Shown here: positions 1 to 6,788 of the stretch, one piece after another
Numbering within the stretch: position 1 is the stretch's first letter
How the letters are laid out: every line of letters starts with the position of its first letter
DNA from: an uncultured bacterium
Lineage (GTDB): Bacteria > Patescibacteriota > Minisyncoccia > Phycocordibacterales > PALSA-1337
Direction of reading: 5' to 3'
DNA length: 35,487 bases
NCBI GenBank assembly: GCA_903872035.1
Contig: CAIQIZ010000014.1
Span: 1 to 35,487, forward strand
Translations under genes and position numbers: made by a program
Notes under the pieces: generated by a model
The model's input: the letters and a program-made list of their open reading frames with translations, nothing else
Told to the model about the DNA's origin: nothing
Database searches by the model: none

Positions 1-1
1 A

Positions 2-133
2 GGAATGTTCTTTGCTACTGTTACACAATACCAGATCAACAAAGCCGTCCAGCTTTTGAACGATCGGCCGAGAAAACGGCTAAACTATTCAACGCCCAGG
101 GAAGTGTTTAAAGGATGTAGTGATTCAGACTAG
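2..133 (+). CDS. IS30-family transposase, C-terminal fragment (5' end outside window)
   Basis: An open frame enters from the window edge and ends at TAG 131-133. Its 43 residues include LLNDRPRKRLNYSTPREVF, the typical C-terminal signature of IS30-family DDE transposases (LNxRPRKxLxxxTPxEVF). Those enzymes cut and join insertion-sequence ends. Only the last part of the RNase H-like domain is here, so completeness upstream cannot be judged. The stop overlaps the 3' end of the convergent gene at 125-487 by 9 bases, leaving little room for a normal right inverted repeat, so the IS end may be eroded. Confidence 0.75.
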   Translation, partial: GMFFATVTQYQINKAVQLLNDRPRKRLNYSTPREVFKGCSDSD

Positions 134-487
134 AACTTGCGCGGCCGCCGGAATGATCTTCATGGGATACGCTATCTCAGCATTGTGATGGAGCGCTGCG
201 AACCACTCTTCGGTCTCATTTGAAAAAGCAGTCTTGACCTCCACGTAAGTTTGGCAATCGTCGCACCACTTGGCATACTCGCTCACGACGACACGGCGTT
301 CATGTTTGCAGCTCTTGGCGGTCAAGTCCTCCTCGAGAGCTGTGAGCGCCGCAGCGCGATTGTGGATATGGAAAAGCTTCTCCAGGATTTGCATACGAGA
401 TCGAAACTGTTCTCGGCTCATCTGGGCAATTTCTCGCTCTATCCTTCGTTTTCCTTCTTCCGAAAGATTAATTATCTGTTCATGCAT
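125..487 (-). CDS. Hypothetical small protein with CxH...CxxC site
   Basis: This 120-residue protein matches no family I recognise. Residues 1-55 look helical and charged (SEEGKRRIEREIAQMSREQF). After that come CKH and then CDDC about 18 residues later, which could form a small zinc site. The C-terminus is hydrophobic. There is no signal peptide or membrane segment. It lies downstream of khpA, separated by a strong terminator, so it is probably transcribed on its own. Its 3' end overlaps the IS30 fragment. The reading frame is clean but the function is unknown. Confidence 0.5.
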   Translation of the reverse strand: MHEQIINLSEEGKRRIEREIAQMSREQFRSRMQILEKLFHIHNRAAALTALEEDLTAKSCKHERRVVVSEYAKWCDDCQTYVEVKTAFSNETEEWFAALHHNAEIAYPMKIIPAAAQVLV

Positions 488-535
488 TCTAATCGAACTC
501 TACACCACGCTCGCACCTTGTCAATGAAGTACAGA

Positions 536-570
536 CAAAAAAGCCGAGCATCTCTGCCCGGCTTTTTTGT
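536..570 (-). terminator. Rho-independent terminator after khpA
   Basis: A GC-rich stem (AAGCCGGGC / GCTCGGCTT on the minus strand) with loop AGAGAT is followed by a T run. It lies about 15 bases past the khpA stop. Its A and T flanks are symmetrical, so it could work in both directions. Confidence 0.85.
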
Positions 571-585
571 TAAAATCTTTAATTT

Positions 586-945
586 TTACCCCAACTTGAG
601 ATCCGCCATTGCCTCATCCACGGTCTTGGAATTTGGCGTGGAAAGCGGAACGGTCTGCGCAAGCTCTGCCTCGGCCATACGCTCCGGAGACTTCAAACCA
701 CCGACCGGTTCATTGATCTTCAGATTAACGCGAGAATTGTTCTTCATACCGACGACACGGAGAAGTGTGCGGATAGCCTTGGCGGTATTGCCTTGGCGAC
801 CGATGATCTTGCCCATATCGGCTGCACCGACTTCAAGGGTAAGGAGAACGCCCATCTCATCGACGGTTCGCGAGGTCTTGACCTGGTCCGGATTGTCAAC
901 TAAAGCTTTGATAACATAATCGAGAAACTCCTGATCTTTCTGCAT
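586..945 (-). CDS. khpA: KH-domain RNA-binding protein KhpA
   Basis: A 119-residue protein with one type II KH domain. The nucleic-acid-binding GxxG loop is in GKIIGRQGNTAKAIRTLL, about residues 45-62. KhpA-type proteins bind RNA and in Firmicutes act with KhpB in cell elongation and sRNA biology. The gene usually lies next to rpsP, as here (rpsP upstream on the same strand). It is longer than the usual 75-80 residues because of a C-terminal tail of about 40 residues (PERMAEAELAQTVPLSTP...). There is no clear Shine-Dalgarno before the ATG. Confidence in the domain is high; the cellular role is inferred from the family. Confidence 0.9.
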   Translation of the reverse strand: MQKDQEFLDYVIKALVDNPDQVKTSRTVDEMGVLLTLEVGAADMGKIIGRQGNTAKAIRTLLRVVGMKNNSRVNLKINEPVGGLKSPERMAEAELAQTVPLSTPNSKTVDEAMADLKLG

Positions 946-1032
946 ATTCGTTAGAGATTAATTCGTAATTCTGTACAGTCGGAGCTGTACTATTAGGTAG
1001 TGTATCAAATCAGCTATTGACTGGCAATTGCA

Positions 1033-1058
1033 AAAATCACCGGCTGCCCGGTGATTTT
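1033..1058 (-). terminator. Hairpin terminator between rpsP and khpA
   Basis: A perfect 11-bp stem (AAAATCACCGG / CCGGTGATTTT) with a 4-base loop, followed on the minus strand by a short T run. It lies 22 bases past the rpsP stop and may attenuate read-through into khpA rather than end it fully, because the T tract is short. Confidence 0.7.
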
Positions 1059-1080
1059 CCAATATTTGATTTGAGAAAAC

Positions 1081-1458
1081 TTAAGCCTTCGGAGCCTCGG
1101 CTGGGGCAGGTGTTTCAACTGCGGCTGCAGGCGCTTCCTTTTTCACCTCTTCTTTCTTGGCTTCCTCCTTCTTGATCGGTGTCTTTCTAGGCAAAGCGTT
1201 GAGTTTCTTACCTTCGATTACCTTCTGAGAAATAAGGAAATTGTGGAGCGTCAAAGAAAGCTTGGCGCCATCCTTCATGTATTTCTTTATCGAAACCAAG
1301 TCTAACTGCTTGGCGGCATCGTTCTTAAGGCGCGTATCATACCAACCCAAGTTCTTGAGATATTTGCCGCTCTTTGGACCATTCTTGGAATCAGTCAAAA
1401 CCACACGAAAAGTGGGTTCATGCTTGCGGCCAGTGCGTTGTAAGCGGATCATTAACAT
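1081..1458 (-). CDS. rpsP: 30S ribosomal protein S16
   Basis: The start MLMIRLQRTGRKHEPTFRVV and the motif GKYLKNLGWYD are diagnostic of bS16, a small-subunit protein needed for 30S assembly. The core domain spans about residues 1-85. The last 35 residues are a low-complexity Lys/Glu/Ala/Pro tail (KKEEAKKEEVKKEAP...), probably disordered and common in CPR bS16. Translation could start at the first or third codon (MLM). It is followed by khpA, a conserved pairing. Confidence 0.96.
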   Translation of the reverse strand: MLMIRLQRTGRKHEPTFRVVLTDSKNGPKSGKYLKNLGWYDTRLKNDAAKQLDLVSIKKYMKDGAKLSLTLHNFLISQKVIEGKKLNALPRKTPIKKEEAKKEEVKKEAPAAAVETPAPAEAPKA

Positions 1459-1507
1459 GTGGGACTACATTAACAGAACAGTTGATAAAACGCAAATGCC
1501 CCTATTT

Positions 1508-2719
1508 TCATCTATTTATGAGACTCTGGATGGCTTTCAGTGTCTGGCGAATATCACTCTTCTTTGTGAAGCGACCAAATGAGAAGCGAATCGAGGTTTT
1601 ATTGTCGGCTACAATGGCTTTCAATACATAGGACTCATCTTCATCGCGTAGGCACGAGCTTTTGGTTGAAACAGCGATCCCTTTTGCGTCTAATTGGAAT
1701 AAGAAAAACTCGTTATCTATTCCAGGAATAGAGACATTCAAAATGTGCGGAATTGATTCTGCCAAGGAACCATTAATAGAAATATCCTCCCTGATCTTTT
1801 TCAGTCCCTGAATGAATGCCGACTTTAATTCTTCTATTCTCTTCGATTCCTTGTCGCGGCCGATGTCTGCCAATTCTAAAGCTTTGGCGAACCCGGCAAT
1901 GGCTGGAACATTCTCCGTACCAGATCTCATTCCCCTTTCCTGGCCGCCGCCGTAAATTATCGGTTCGATCGGCGTTCCACGCTTAGCATACAAAGCTCCG
2001 ATCCCACGCGGCCCGTATACCTTACTTCCATCAAGAGTAAGTAAATCAACACCGAGTTTCTCTACATTCAAATCGGTATAAAGAGCGGCTTGAGCGGCGT
2101 CAGTGTGAAAGATGGGGTAATGGCTCAGTAAGTCATGTCCGCTCTGTCGCTGGCCCACAGCGCTCAGACCGGACACGACTTCCTTCGCCTTTTCTGACTT
2201 TGCATGCCTAATCACCTTGGCAATTTCCCTGATCGGCTGAGTAGCGCCGATCTCATTATTCACAGTCATAATGGAGACCAAGACGGTATTCGGTTTGATC
2301 GCCTTCTTCAATTCATCAAGAGAAATCAACCCGTGTGAATCAACGCTGAGTCGCGTGACTTCAACTCCGTTCTTCTCCATCATATTAGCGCACTCAATAA
2401 TAGAAGAATGCTCGATAGCGGAAATTATGAAATGAGGTTTTTCAATGCCGCTTCCGTGAGCCATTCTCGCGACGCCTTCAAGTGCCAATCCATTCGCTTC
2501 AGTTCCACCACTGGTAAAAACTATTTCGTCAGAATGGCCGCGAATAAAGTCAGCGACTTTCTTTCGGCTTTCTTCCAAGGCTTTCCTAGCATTCACACCT
2601 TCTTTGTAAAGCGAAGATGGATTGGCAAATTCGGGTGCAGAAAATCTGCCCATTTCGCGCAAGACGCGGCGGTCGATAGGGGTCATCGAAGCATAATCCA
2701 AATATATCCTTTTACTCAT
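1508..2719 (-). CDS. iscS: Cysteine desulfurase (NifS/IscS-like, class V aminotransferase fold)
   Basis: A PLP enzyme of 403 residues that takes sulfur from cysteine for Fe-S clusters and thio-modified tRNA. Visible: LDYASMTP at the N-terminus, FTSGGTEAN (about 68-76), cofactor-stacking H104 (IEHSS), D207 (HTDAAQ), the PLP lysine K233 in DGSKVYGPRGIGALY, and the persulfide cysteine C356 in STKSSC. Odd points: the usual His before the PLP lysine (HK) is Ser (SK), and residues about 178-199 (KEVVSGLSAVGQRQSGHDLL) are an extra segment encoded by a palindromic element. No iscU lies beside it, so the exact partner is unknown. No Shine-Dalgarno is seen. Confidence 0.93.
   Translation of the reverse strand: MSKRIYLDYASMTPIDRRVLREMGRFSAPEFANPSSLYKEGVNARKALEESRKKVADFIRGHSDEIVFTSGGTEANGLALEGVARMAHGSGIEKPHFIISAIEHSSIIECANMMEKNGVEVTRLSVDSHGLISLDELKKAIKPNTVLVSIMTVNNEIGATQPIREIAKVIRHAKSEKAKEVVSGLSAVGQRQSGHDLLSHYPIFHTDAAQAALYTDLNVEKLGVDLLTLDGSKVYGPRGIGALYAKRGTPIEPIIYGGGQERGMRSGTENVPAIAGFAKALELADIGRDKESKRIEELKSAFIQGLKKIREDISINGSLAESIPHILNVSIPGIDNEFFLFQLDAKGIAVSTKSSCLRDEDESYVLKAIVADNKTSIRFSFGRFTKKSDIRQTLKAIQSLINR
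2130..2181. repeat. In-frame palindromic element, copy 1 (inside cysteine desulfurase)
   Basis: Outer arms AAGTCATGTCCG (2130-2141) and CGGACACGACTT (2170-2181) pair with one mismatch. An inner stem CGCTG/CAGCG closes the loop GCCCA. The core 25 bases starting CGCTGGCCCACAGCG match the dnaE copy (about 19634-19659) at roughly 21 of 25 positions. The element keeps the reading frame open and adds about 18-20 residues absent from ordinary IscS/NifS. Confidence 0.75.
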
Positions 2720-2768
2720 TATTGTAATCTAACATGTAAAAATACTAGCCGCTAGATTTGATTTAGTT

Positions 2769-2774
2769 TATAAT
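2769..2774 (+). promoter_or_regulatory. Putative -10 box (TATAAT) for DUF4446 gene, leaderless start
   Basis: A perfect TATAAT lies 6 bases before the ATG at 2781. Transcription would begin at or next to the start codon, giving a leaderless mRNA. No convincing -35 box is visible. Confidence 0.5.
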
Positions 2775-2780
2775 TCCAAA

Positions 2781-3266
2781 ATGATATCTACACTTATCTC
2801 AAACCCGATCTTTCCTATTGTCATAGTTCTAGCCGTGATCACGGTCGTCTTATTGATCATGGTGATAATGATGCAATTGAAGCTCCGCCGATTCCTCATC
2901 GGAATCGATTCAAAGAACATCCAGGACTCTCTGACATCCGTTGGTTCAGACTTGAAAGAACTCGAGCAGTTTCGTACCGAAATGGAAGCTTATTTGAATT
3001 CGGTAGAATCGCGATTAAAGAAAAGTGTGCAGTCTGTTCACACGGTCCGTTTCAATCCCTTTCAAGGCCAAGGCGCCGGCGGCAATCAAAGCTTCGCCAC
3101 AGCCTTTTTGAATGAACACGGTGACGGCGTCATCGTTTCCAGCTTATATGGTCGCGATCACGTCAGCGTCTATGCTAAGCCAATAAAGAATCATTTGAGT
3201 GAGCATGAATTGTCGGGTGAGGAAAAGGAGGCGTTGGCAGAGGCAAAAAAGAAGCTCACTTTTTGA
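2781..3266 (+). CDS. DUF4446 family membrane-anchored protein
   Basis: 161 residues. An N-terminal transmembrane helix (about 10-32, PIFPIVIVLAVITVVLLIMV) is followed by a predicted coiled coil (about 45-85) and the conserved DUF4446 domain: VRFNPFQGQGAGGNQSFATA, then GDGVIVSSLYGRDHVSVYAKP and HELSGEEKEAL. The family is common in Firmicutes and CPR; its function is unknown. The cytoplasmic domain probably follows the anchor. It is divergent from the cysteine desulfurase and apparently leaderless. The next gene is an inserted cassette. Confidence 0.88.
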   Translation: MISTLISNPIFPIVIVLAVITVVLLIMVIMMQLKLRRFLIGIDSKNIQDSLTSVGSDLKELEQFRTEMEAYLNSVESRLKKSVQSVHTVRFNPFQGQGAGGNQSFATAFLNEHGDGVIVSSLYGRDHVSVYAKPIKNHLSEHELSGEEKEALAEAKKKLTF

Positions 3267-3280
3267 GATTACAGATTCCA

Positions 3281-3299
3281 GATAACAGGTTCCAAATAG
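3281..3299. repeat. Left arm of inverted repeat flanking the four-helix-bundle gene
   Basis: GATAACAGGTTCCAAATAG is the reverse complement of 3725-3743 at 18 of 19 positions. It is embedded in degenerate GATTCCAG-type repeats (3265-3312). Confidence 0.85.
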
Positions 3300-3312
3300 G
3301 CTCCAGAATCCA

Positions 3313-3714
3313 ATGAATATATCAGATGGCACAACTTTAAAGCCCGTAAAAAGTCCCTATCAAGATCTGGAGGAACGGGCTTTTCAATTTGCTAGAGAAA
3401 CTCGGTCATTTCTCAAATCGATACCGAAAACTATTATCAATATCGACGACATCAAGCAATTGTTAAGATCAAGCGGTTCAATCGGTGCGAATTATATTGA
3501 AGCAAATGAAAGTTTAGGTGAGAAAGATTTCTTAATGAAGATCCGAACGGCGAGACGCGAAGCAAAGGAAAGCAGCTATTGGCTGCGTCTAATTGAGACT
3601 AGTGATACTCAACTGGAAGAAAGACGTCGTGAACTTATTCGTGAAGCCCATGAATTCTTGCTGATATTGAGCACCATCATAAAAAATCGTGAGTCTAATG
3701 CATCTGGAATCTGA
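3313..3714 (+). CDS. Four-helix bundle protein (23S rRNA intervening-sequence / bAvd-like family)
   Basis: 133 residues, all helical. It has the family signature: YQDLEERAFQFARETRSFLKS (helix 1), then LLRSSGSIGANYIEANES, FLMKIRTARREAKESSYWLRL, and a C-terminal helix ending in LSTIIKN. Members are encoded in intervening sequences of bacterial 23S rRNA, occur widely in CPR, and resemble the Avd accessory protein of diversity-generating retroelements. No reverse transcriptase or template repeat is present, so a DGR is not supported. The gene sits in a near-perfect 19-bp inverted repeat between DUF4446 and infB, which looks like a self-contained cassette. The biochemical role is unknown. Confidence 0.88.
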   Translation: MNISDGTTLKPVKSPYQDLEERAFQFARETRSFLKSIPKTIINIDDIKQLLRSSGSIGANYIEANESLGEKDFLMKIRTARREAKESSYWLRLIETSDTQLEERRRELIREAHEFLLILSTIIKNRESNASGI

Positions 3715-3724
3715 GAATTGGAAT

Positions 3725-3743
3725 CTATTTGGAATCTGTTATC
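3725..3743. repeat. Right arm of inverted repeat flanking the four-helix-bundle gene
   Basis: CTATTTGGAATCTGTTATC pairs with 3281-3299. It starts ten bases after the gene stop. Surrounding GGAATCTG repeats (3701-3760) extend the imperfect pairing. Confidence 0.85.
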
Positions 3744-3812
3744 TGTGATCTGGAGCCTTCATGATATTTTGTTATTTCCGATTTTTATGGTACTGTATAT
3801 ATCCTTACTAAT

Positions 3813-5402
3813 ATGCCAAACAAACCCGGTAACAACCTGGTCAGCTCGACTATTGGCGTCACAAATCGTCCGCCGGTTATTGTCGTCATGGGCCATATCG
3901 ACCACGGCAAATCTTCCCTGCTGGACTTCATCCGCAAATCTAACGTGGTTGCCGGAGAAGCTGGAGGCATCACTCAGCATGTTGGCGCGTACCAAGTTGT
4001 TCACACCTCAAGCGACGGCCTTAAACATCCCATAACTTTTCTCGACACCCCCGGCCATGAAGCTTTCTGCAACATCCGTGAACGAGGCGCCGAGGCAGCC
4101 GATGTGGCCATTCTCATAGTCTCAGCTGAGGACGGCGTCAAACCGCAAACGATCGAGGCCTTCAATGTCATAAAAGAAAGCAAGATCCCTTACGTCGTGG
4201 CCATCACCAAGATAGACAAACCAAATGCCAATATTGAAAAAACCAAGCAAACTCTCGGAGAGAACGAGGTTTATGTCGAGGGTTGGGGCGGTGATGTTCC
4301 TTGCGTGGCGATTTCCAATCTGACCGGAGAGAACATCCCGGAACTGCTGGACCTCGTCATTCTAGTAGCTGAATTGGCCGACCTCAAAACTGATCCGACG
4401 AAACCGGCTGAGGGTGTAGTCATTGAATCAGAACTTGATACACGTAAAGGAATCTCCGCCACACTTCTTTTGAAGACAGGCACTCTGGAGACTGGCTCAT
4501 TCGTGGTAGCTGGAAATGCTTATTCGCCAGTCCGCTTCATCGAAGACTTCAAGGGCGAGAAGATCGAAATAGCGACCGCCTCTATGCCTATCGTCATCAT
4601 AGGGTGGAGCGCCATCCCTGCCTGTGGAGCCCTATTTAAGACCGTAATAAGCAAGAAGGAGGCTGAACGAGCAGCTGGAGCATTTGAGGCCGAAAGACGC
4701 CGTAATGCCCCAAAAATCGCCTCTATACCGCTGGCTACCAAAGCAGCAGACAAACTGAAACGCAGCGAGATCGAGGCAGATGCCTTTGTGACGCTTCCAG
4801 TTGTCCTCAAAGCCGACGTAATCGGATCTTTGGAAGGCGCCAAGTTCGAATTGAACAAGATCAAGAATGCAAAAGTAGAGATCAAGATCGTCTCCGAAGG
4901 CATCGGGGAGATAAATGAGAATGACGTCAAATTGGCCCAGAGCGATCCTTCGGTTGTTGTCGTCGGCTTCAACGCCCCGCCAGAGAAGAAAGCTGCCACG
5001 CTCATCGAACGTTCGCCTGTTCCGCTCAACATAGGCAATTTCTCCATCATCTATGACTTAGCCGCCTTCGTACGCGAAACCATGGAGGCGCGTATTCCAA
5101 AAGAATATATCGAAGAGATGACTGGCCGAGCCAAGATCCTGGCGATCTTCAACCGCGAAAAAGATCGCCAAGTGGTCGGCGGCAAAGTCGAGACTGGAAC
5201 GATTGAAAGCGGTAATGACGTCCGCATCATGAGACGTGAAGCCGAGATCGGCCGTGGCAAGATCAAGGAATTACAGGAAAAGAAAGTCAAGACTCGCGAA
5301 GTCGCTGAAGGTCACGAATTTGGTGTGATGATCGAGGCAAAGATAGAAATAGCGGCTGGAGATAGAGTTGAGGCGGTAAGAACAGTTGAGAAGAAATTAT
5401 AA
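3813..5402 (+). CDS. infB: Translation initiation factor IF-2 (short form)
   Basis: 529 residues. This GTPase places initiator tRNA on the 30S subunit and promotes subunit joining. G motifs: GHIDHGKS (27-34), the switch I region [20 protein letters not shown], and TKID in place of the usual NKxD. Domain II (about 190-290), the IF2-specific domain III and C-terminal domain IV ([15 protein letters not shown]) follow. The long N-terminal IF2N region of E. coli IF-2 is absent, so the protein starts almost at the G domain, as in other CPR. rbfA follows, the conserved infB-rbfA order. No Shine-Dalgarno is seen. Confidence 0.96.
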   Translation: MPNKPGNNLVSSTIGVTNRPPVIVVMGHIDHGKSSLLDFIRKSNVVAGEAGGITQHVGAYQVVHTSSDGLKHPITFLDTPGHEAFCNIRERGAEAADVAILIVSAEDGVKPQTIEAFNVIKESKIPYVVAITKIDKPNANIEKTKQTLGENEVYVEGWGGDVPCVAISNLTGENIPELLDLVILVAELADLKTDPTKPAEGVVIESELDTRKGISATLLLKTGTLETGSFVVAGNAYSPVRFIEDFKGEKIEIATASMPIVIIGWSAIPACGALFKTVISKKEAERAAGAFEAERRRNAPKIASIPLATKAADKLKRSEIEADAFVTLPVVLKADVIGSLEGAKFELNKIKNAKVEIKIVSEGIGEINENDVKLAQSDPSVVVVGFNAPPEKKAATLIERSPVPLNIGNFSIIYDLAAFVRETMEARIPKEYIEEMTGRAKILAIFNREKDRQVVGGKVETGTIESGNDVRIMRREAEIGRGKIKELQEKKVKTREVAEGHEFGVMIEAKIEIAAGDRVEAVRTVEKKL

Positions 5403-5455
5403 ATTAAAAATAAGAAATTAATTTATAATTTGAAATTTCTAATTTCTAATTTAAT
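5403..5455. repeat. AT-rich self-complementary spacer with AATTTCT repeats
   Basis: The infB-rbfA gap contains AATTTCTAATTTCTAATTT and an upstream A-rich strand that can pair with it. This is simple-sequence DNA with no gene and could form a weak hairpin between the two genes. Confidence 0.5.
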
Positions 5456-5458
5456 CCT

Positions 5459-5782
5459 ATGGCTCAAAAAGACGATAAAATCAAAGAAATAATCCGCGAG
5501 TTAGCTGCTCAGTTCTTTTCCCGTGAATCAAATCGCACTTCCATGATCACGGTCACTGGCGTGGATCTTTACAGCCGCGGCGGCAAAGCGGTCATCCTCA
5601 TCACCGTATTACCTGAAAACCAAGAAGAGACTGCCCTAGCTTTCGCCCATCGACAATTGACTGATTTCAAAGCATTCGTCCAGGATCATTCTCGCATAGC
5701 TCGAATCCCCTTCTTTGAAGTGGAAATAGACAAGGGCGAGAAGAATCGCCAGAAGTTAGACGAAATAGCGAAAAGTATGTAA
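5459..5782 (+). CDS. rbfA: Ribosome-binding factor A
   Basis: A 107-residue single KH-like domain protein. The C-terminal IPFFEVEIDKGEKNRQKLDEIAK matches the RbfA pattern (P-x-hydrophobic-x-F-x-hydrophobic-D...). RbfA binds the 30S subunit near helix 1 of 16S rRNA during late, cold-sensitive maturation. It is shorter than the E. coli protein (about 133 residues), lacking the tail. Position after infB supports the call. Confidence 0.85.
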   Translation: MAQKDDKIKEIIRELAAQFFSRESNRTSMITVTGVDLYSRGGKAVILITVLPENQEETALAFAHRQLTDFKAFVQDHSRIARIPFFEVEIDKGEKNRQKLDEIAKSM

Positions 5783-5793
5783 TATTAGGTCGT

Positions 5794-5865
5794 GGCCACG
5801 TAGAAAAGTGGAAATTCGTCTCTCTGCAAAAGAGATATGCGCGGGTTCGATTCCCGCCGTGGCCT
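5794..5865 (+). tRNA. tRNA-Cys (GCA)
   Basis: The acceptor stem GGCCACG/CGTGGCC is followed by discriminator T73, an identity element of tRNA-Cys. The anticodon stem TCTCT/AGAGA closes loop CTGCAAA with anticodon GCA (5826-5828). The T arm is GCGGG-TTCGATT-CCCGC. The D stem is short (GAA/TTC). CCA is not encoded. It starts 11 bases after the rbfA stop. Confidence 0.93.
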
Positions 5866-5896
5866 CACGATAGTTACGATTGTACTTTTTTACTTT

Positions 5897-5980
5897 GCCC
5901 GGGTGGCGAAATTGGTATACGCGCAAGACTTAAAATTTTGTAGCCGCAAGGCTTTGTGGGTTCGAGTCCCACCCCGGGCA
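5897..5980 (+). tRNA. tRNA-Leu (TAA)
   Basis: An 84-nt class II tRNA with acceptor GCCCGGG/CCCGGGC and A73. The anticodon loop CTTAAAA has anticodon TAA (5931-5933). The long variable arm GTAGCCGCAAGGCTTT and T arm GTGGG-TTCGAGT-CCCAC agree. CCA is not encoded. Confidence 0.95.
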
Positions 5981-5983
5981 CTG

Positions 5984-6010
5984 TGATCTGTACCCCATAA
6001 AGTGGACACC
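5984..6010. repeat. IS-end-like sequence, left copy of a pair flanking the TA module
   Basis: TGATCTGTACCCCATAA plus AGTGGACACC resembles terminal inverted repeats of IS3/IS481-type elements (TGTxCCC...AAAGTGGACA). A similar TTGATCTGTATTCCATAA lies at 6692-6709 in the same orientation beyond the toxin-antitoxin pair. No transposase lies between them, so it may be a remnant or chance. Confidence 0.4.
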
Positions 6011-6062
6011 GTCATTCAGTTCCATTTTTTGCATTTTCTGATGTGTGATGTATCATGCGGGC

Positions 6063-6380
6063 ATGGAAATTATTTTTTGGAATAAGAAAGTAGATAACTT
6101 CATCGATGATCTTGATGATCTGACTATTTCTCGTGTACGACATTGTTTACGTCTTCTGGCAGAATATGGCCACCTGTTAGATATGCCAGATTCCAAAAGT
6201 TTAGGTAAGGGTTTATTAGAACTCAGGACTCAAGGAAAAATAAGAGTCAGAGTTTTATACATATTTCATAAAAATAGGGCGTATGTGATCCATGGTTTTG
6301 TAAAGAAAGCCTGGAAGATAAGCTTAAAGGACATTAGTTACGCTCGTCGGATACAGAAAGAAGTCATGGACCTTGCTTAG
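6063..6380 (+). CDS. HigB/RelE-type toxin (phage Gp49-like family)
   Basis: About 105 residues from the ATG of MEIIFWNKKVDNFIDDL; an upstream in-frame ATG at 6045 would add six unlikely residues. The segments LLELRTQGKIRVRVLYIFH and HGFVKKAWKISLKDISYAR are the family core (E-R...R-x-x-Y, then GF-K-K). Such toxins are ribosome-dependent mRNA interferases. The toxin comes first and an XRE antitoxin follows, the HigBA order. The stop codon is part of a 24-bp palindrome that is a likely operator. Confidence 0.87.
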   Translation: MEIIFWNKKVDNFIDDLDDLTISRVRHCLRLLAEYGHLLDMPDSKSLGKGLLELRTQGKIRVRVLYIFHKNRAYVIHGFVKKAWKISLKDISYARRIQKEVMDLA

Positions 6381-6401
6381 TATATCATATATGATATACT
6401 A
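6378..6401. promoter_or_regulatory. Perfect 24-bp palindrome, likely HigA operator
   Basis: The half-site TAGTATATCATA is followed directly by its exact reverse complement. It includes the toxin stop codon and ends 8 bases before the antitoxin ATG. HTH antitoxins bind such palindromes. Its position between the genes, rather than upstream of the toxin, could give the antitoxin its own regulated promoter. Confidence 0.7.
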
Positions 6402-6409
6402 GTCATACT

Positions 6410-6676
6410 ATGAAAACATTCAAACAATTTGAAGACGAATTTCTAAAGAATCCAGCCAGGAAAAAAGCGTATGACAGCCTTGAGGTTGAATTTGCGATTC
6501 ACAATGCACTTGTCAGAGCTCGCATCGAAAAGAAGCTTACGCAAAAGGAGTTGGCAAAAAAGTTAGGCATTACCCAGTCGAACCTAGCGCGCTTTGAATC
6601 TGGTAGAACAAATCCCACTCTTTCCTTCCTCCAAAAAATTACTTCTGGATTGGGTTTGAAACTGACCGTAATATAG
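6410..6676 (+). CDS. HigA-type antitoxin, XRE helix-turn-helix
   Basis: 88 residues. The Cro/C1 HTH spans about residues 34-85: ARIEKKLTQKELAKKLGITQSNLARFESGRTNPTLSFLQKI. The N-terminal part (KTFKQFEDEFLKNPARKKAYD) matches antitoxins of this toxin family and probably contacts the toxin. It would neutralise the toxin and repress through the adjacent palindrome. Confidence 0.9.
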   Translation: MKTFKQFEDEFLKNPARKKAYDSLEVEFAIHNALVRARIEKKLTQKELAKKLGITQSNLARFESGRTNPTLSFLQKITSGLGLKLTVI

Positions 6677-6691
6677 TTTCGAGGAGAAGCA

Positions 6692-6709
6692 TTGATCTGT
6701 ATTCCATAA
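6692..6709. repeat. Right copy of the direct repeat flanking the TA module
   Basis: TTGATCTGTATTCCATAA matches GTGATCTGTACCCCATAA at 5983-6000 at 15 of 18 positions, in the same orientation. Confidence 0.4.
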
Positions 6710-6733
6710 TTATTATTGCGAGATTTTTAACAA

Positions 6734-6776
6734 TAAAAAAACGCGGGAAGCTCACCTATGTGAACTCGCCGCGCGT
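6734..6776 (-). terminator. Terminator after the 369-residue orphan gene
   Basis: On the minus strand a stem built from CGCGCGG...CCGCG and an inner TTCAC-ATAG-GTGA hairpin is followed by TTTTTTT. It lies 12 bases past the gene stop. Confidence 0.85.
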
Positions 6777-6788
6777 GACTAACCTCAA

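Noticed and set aside
251-919. 222-residue plus-strand open frame
   Set aside because: It is the antisense of the small zinc-site gene, a terminator and khpA; no family features.
3313-3714. Diversity-generating retroelement accessory (Avd) locus
   Set aside because: No reverse transcriptase, template repeat or variable repeat is in the window; only the four-helix fold is shared.
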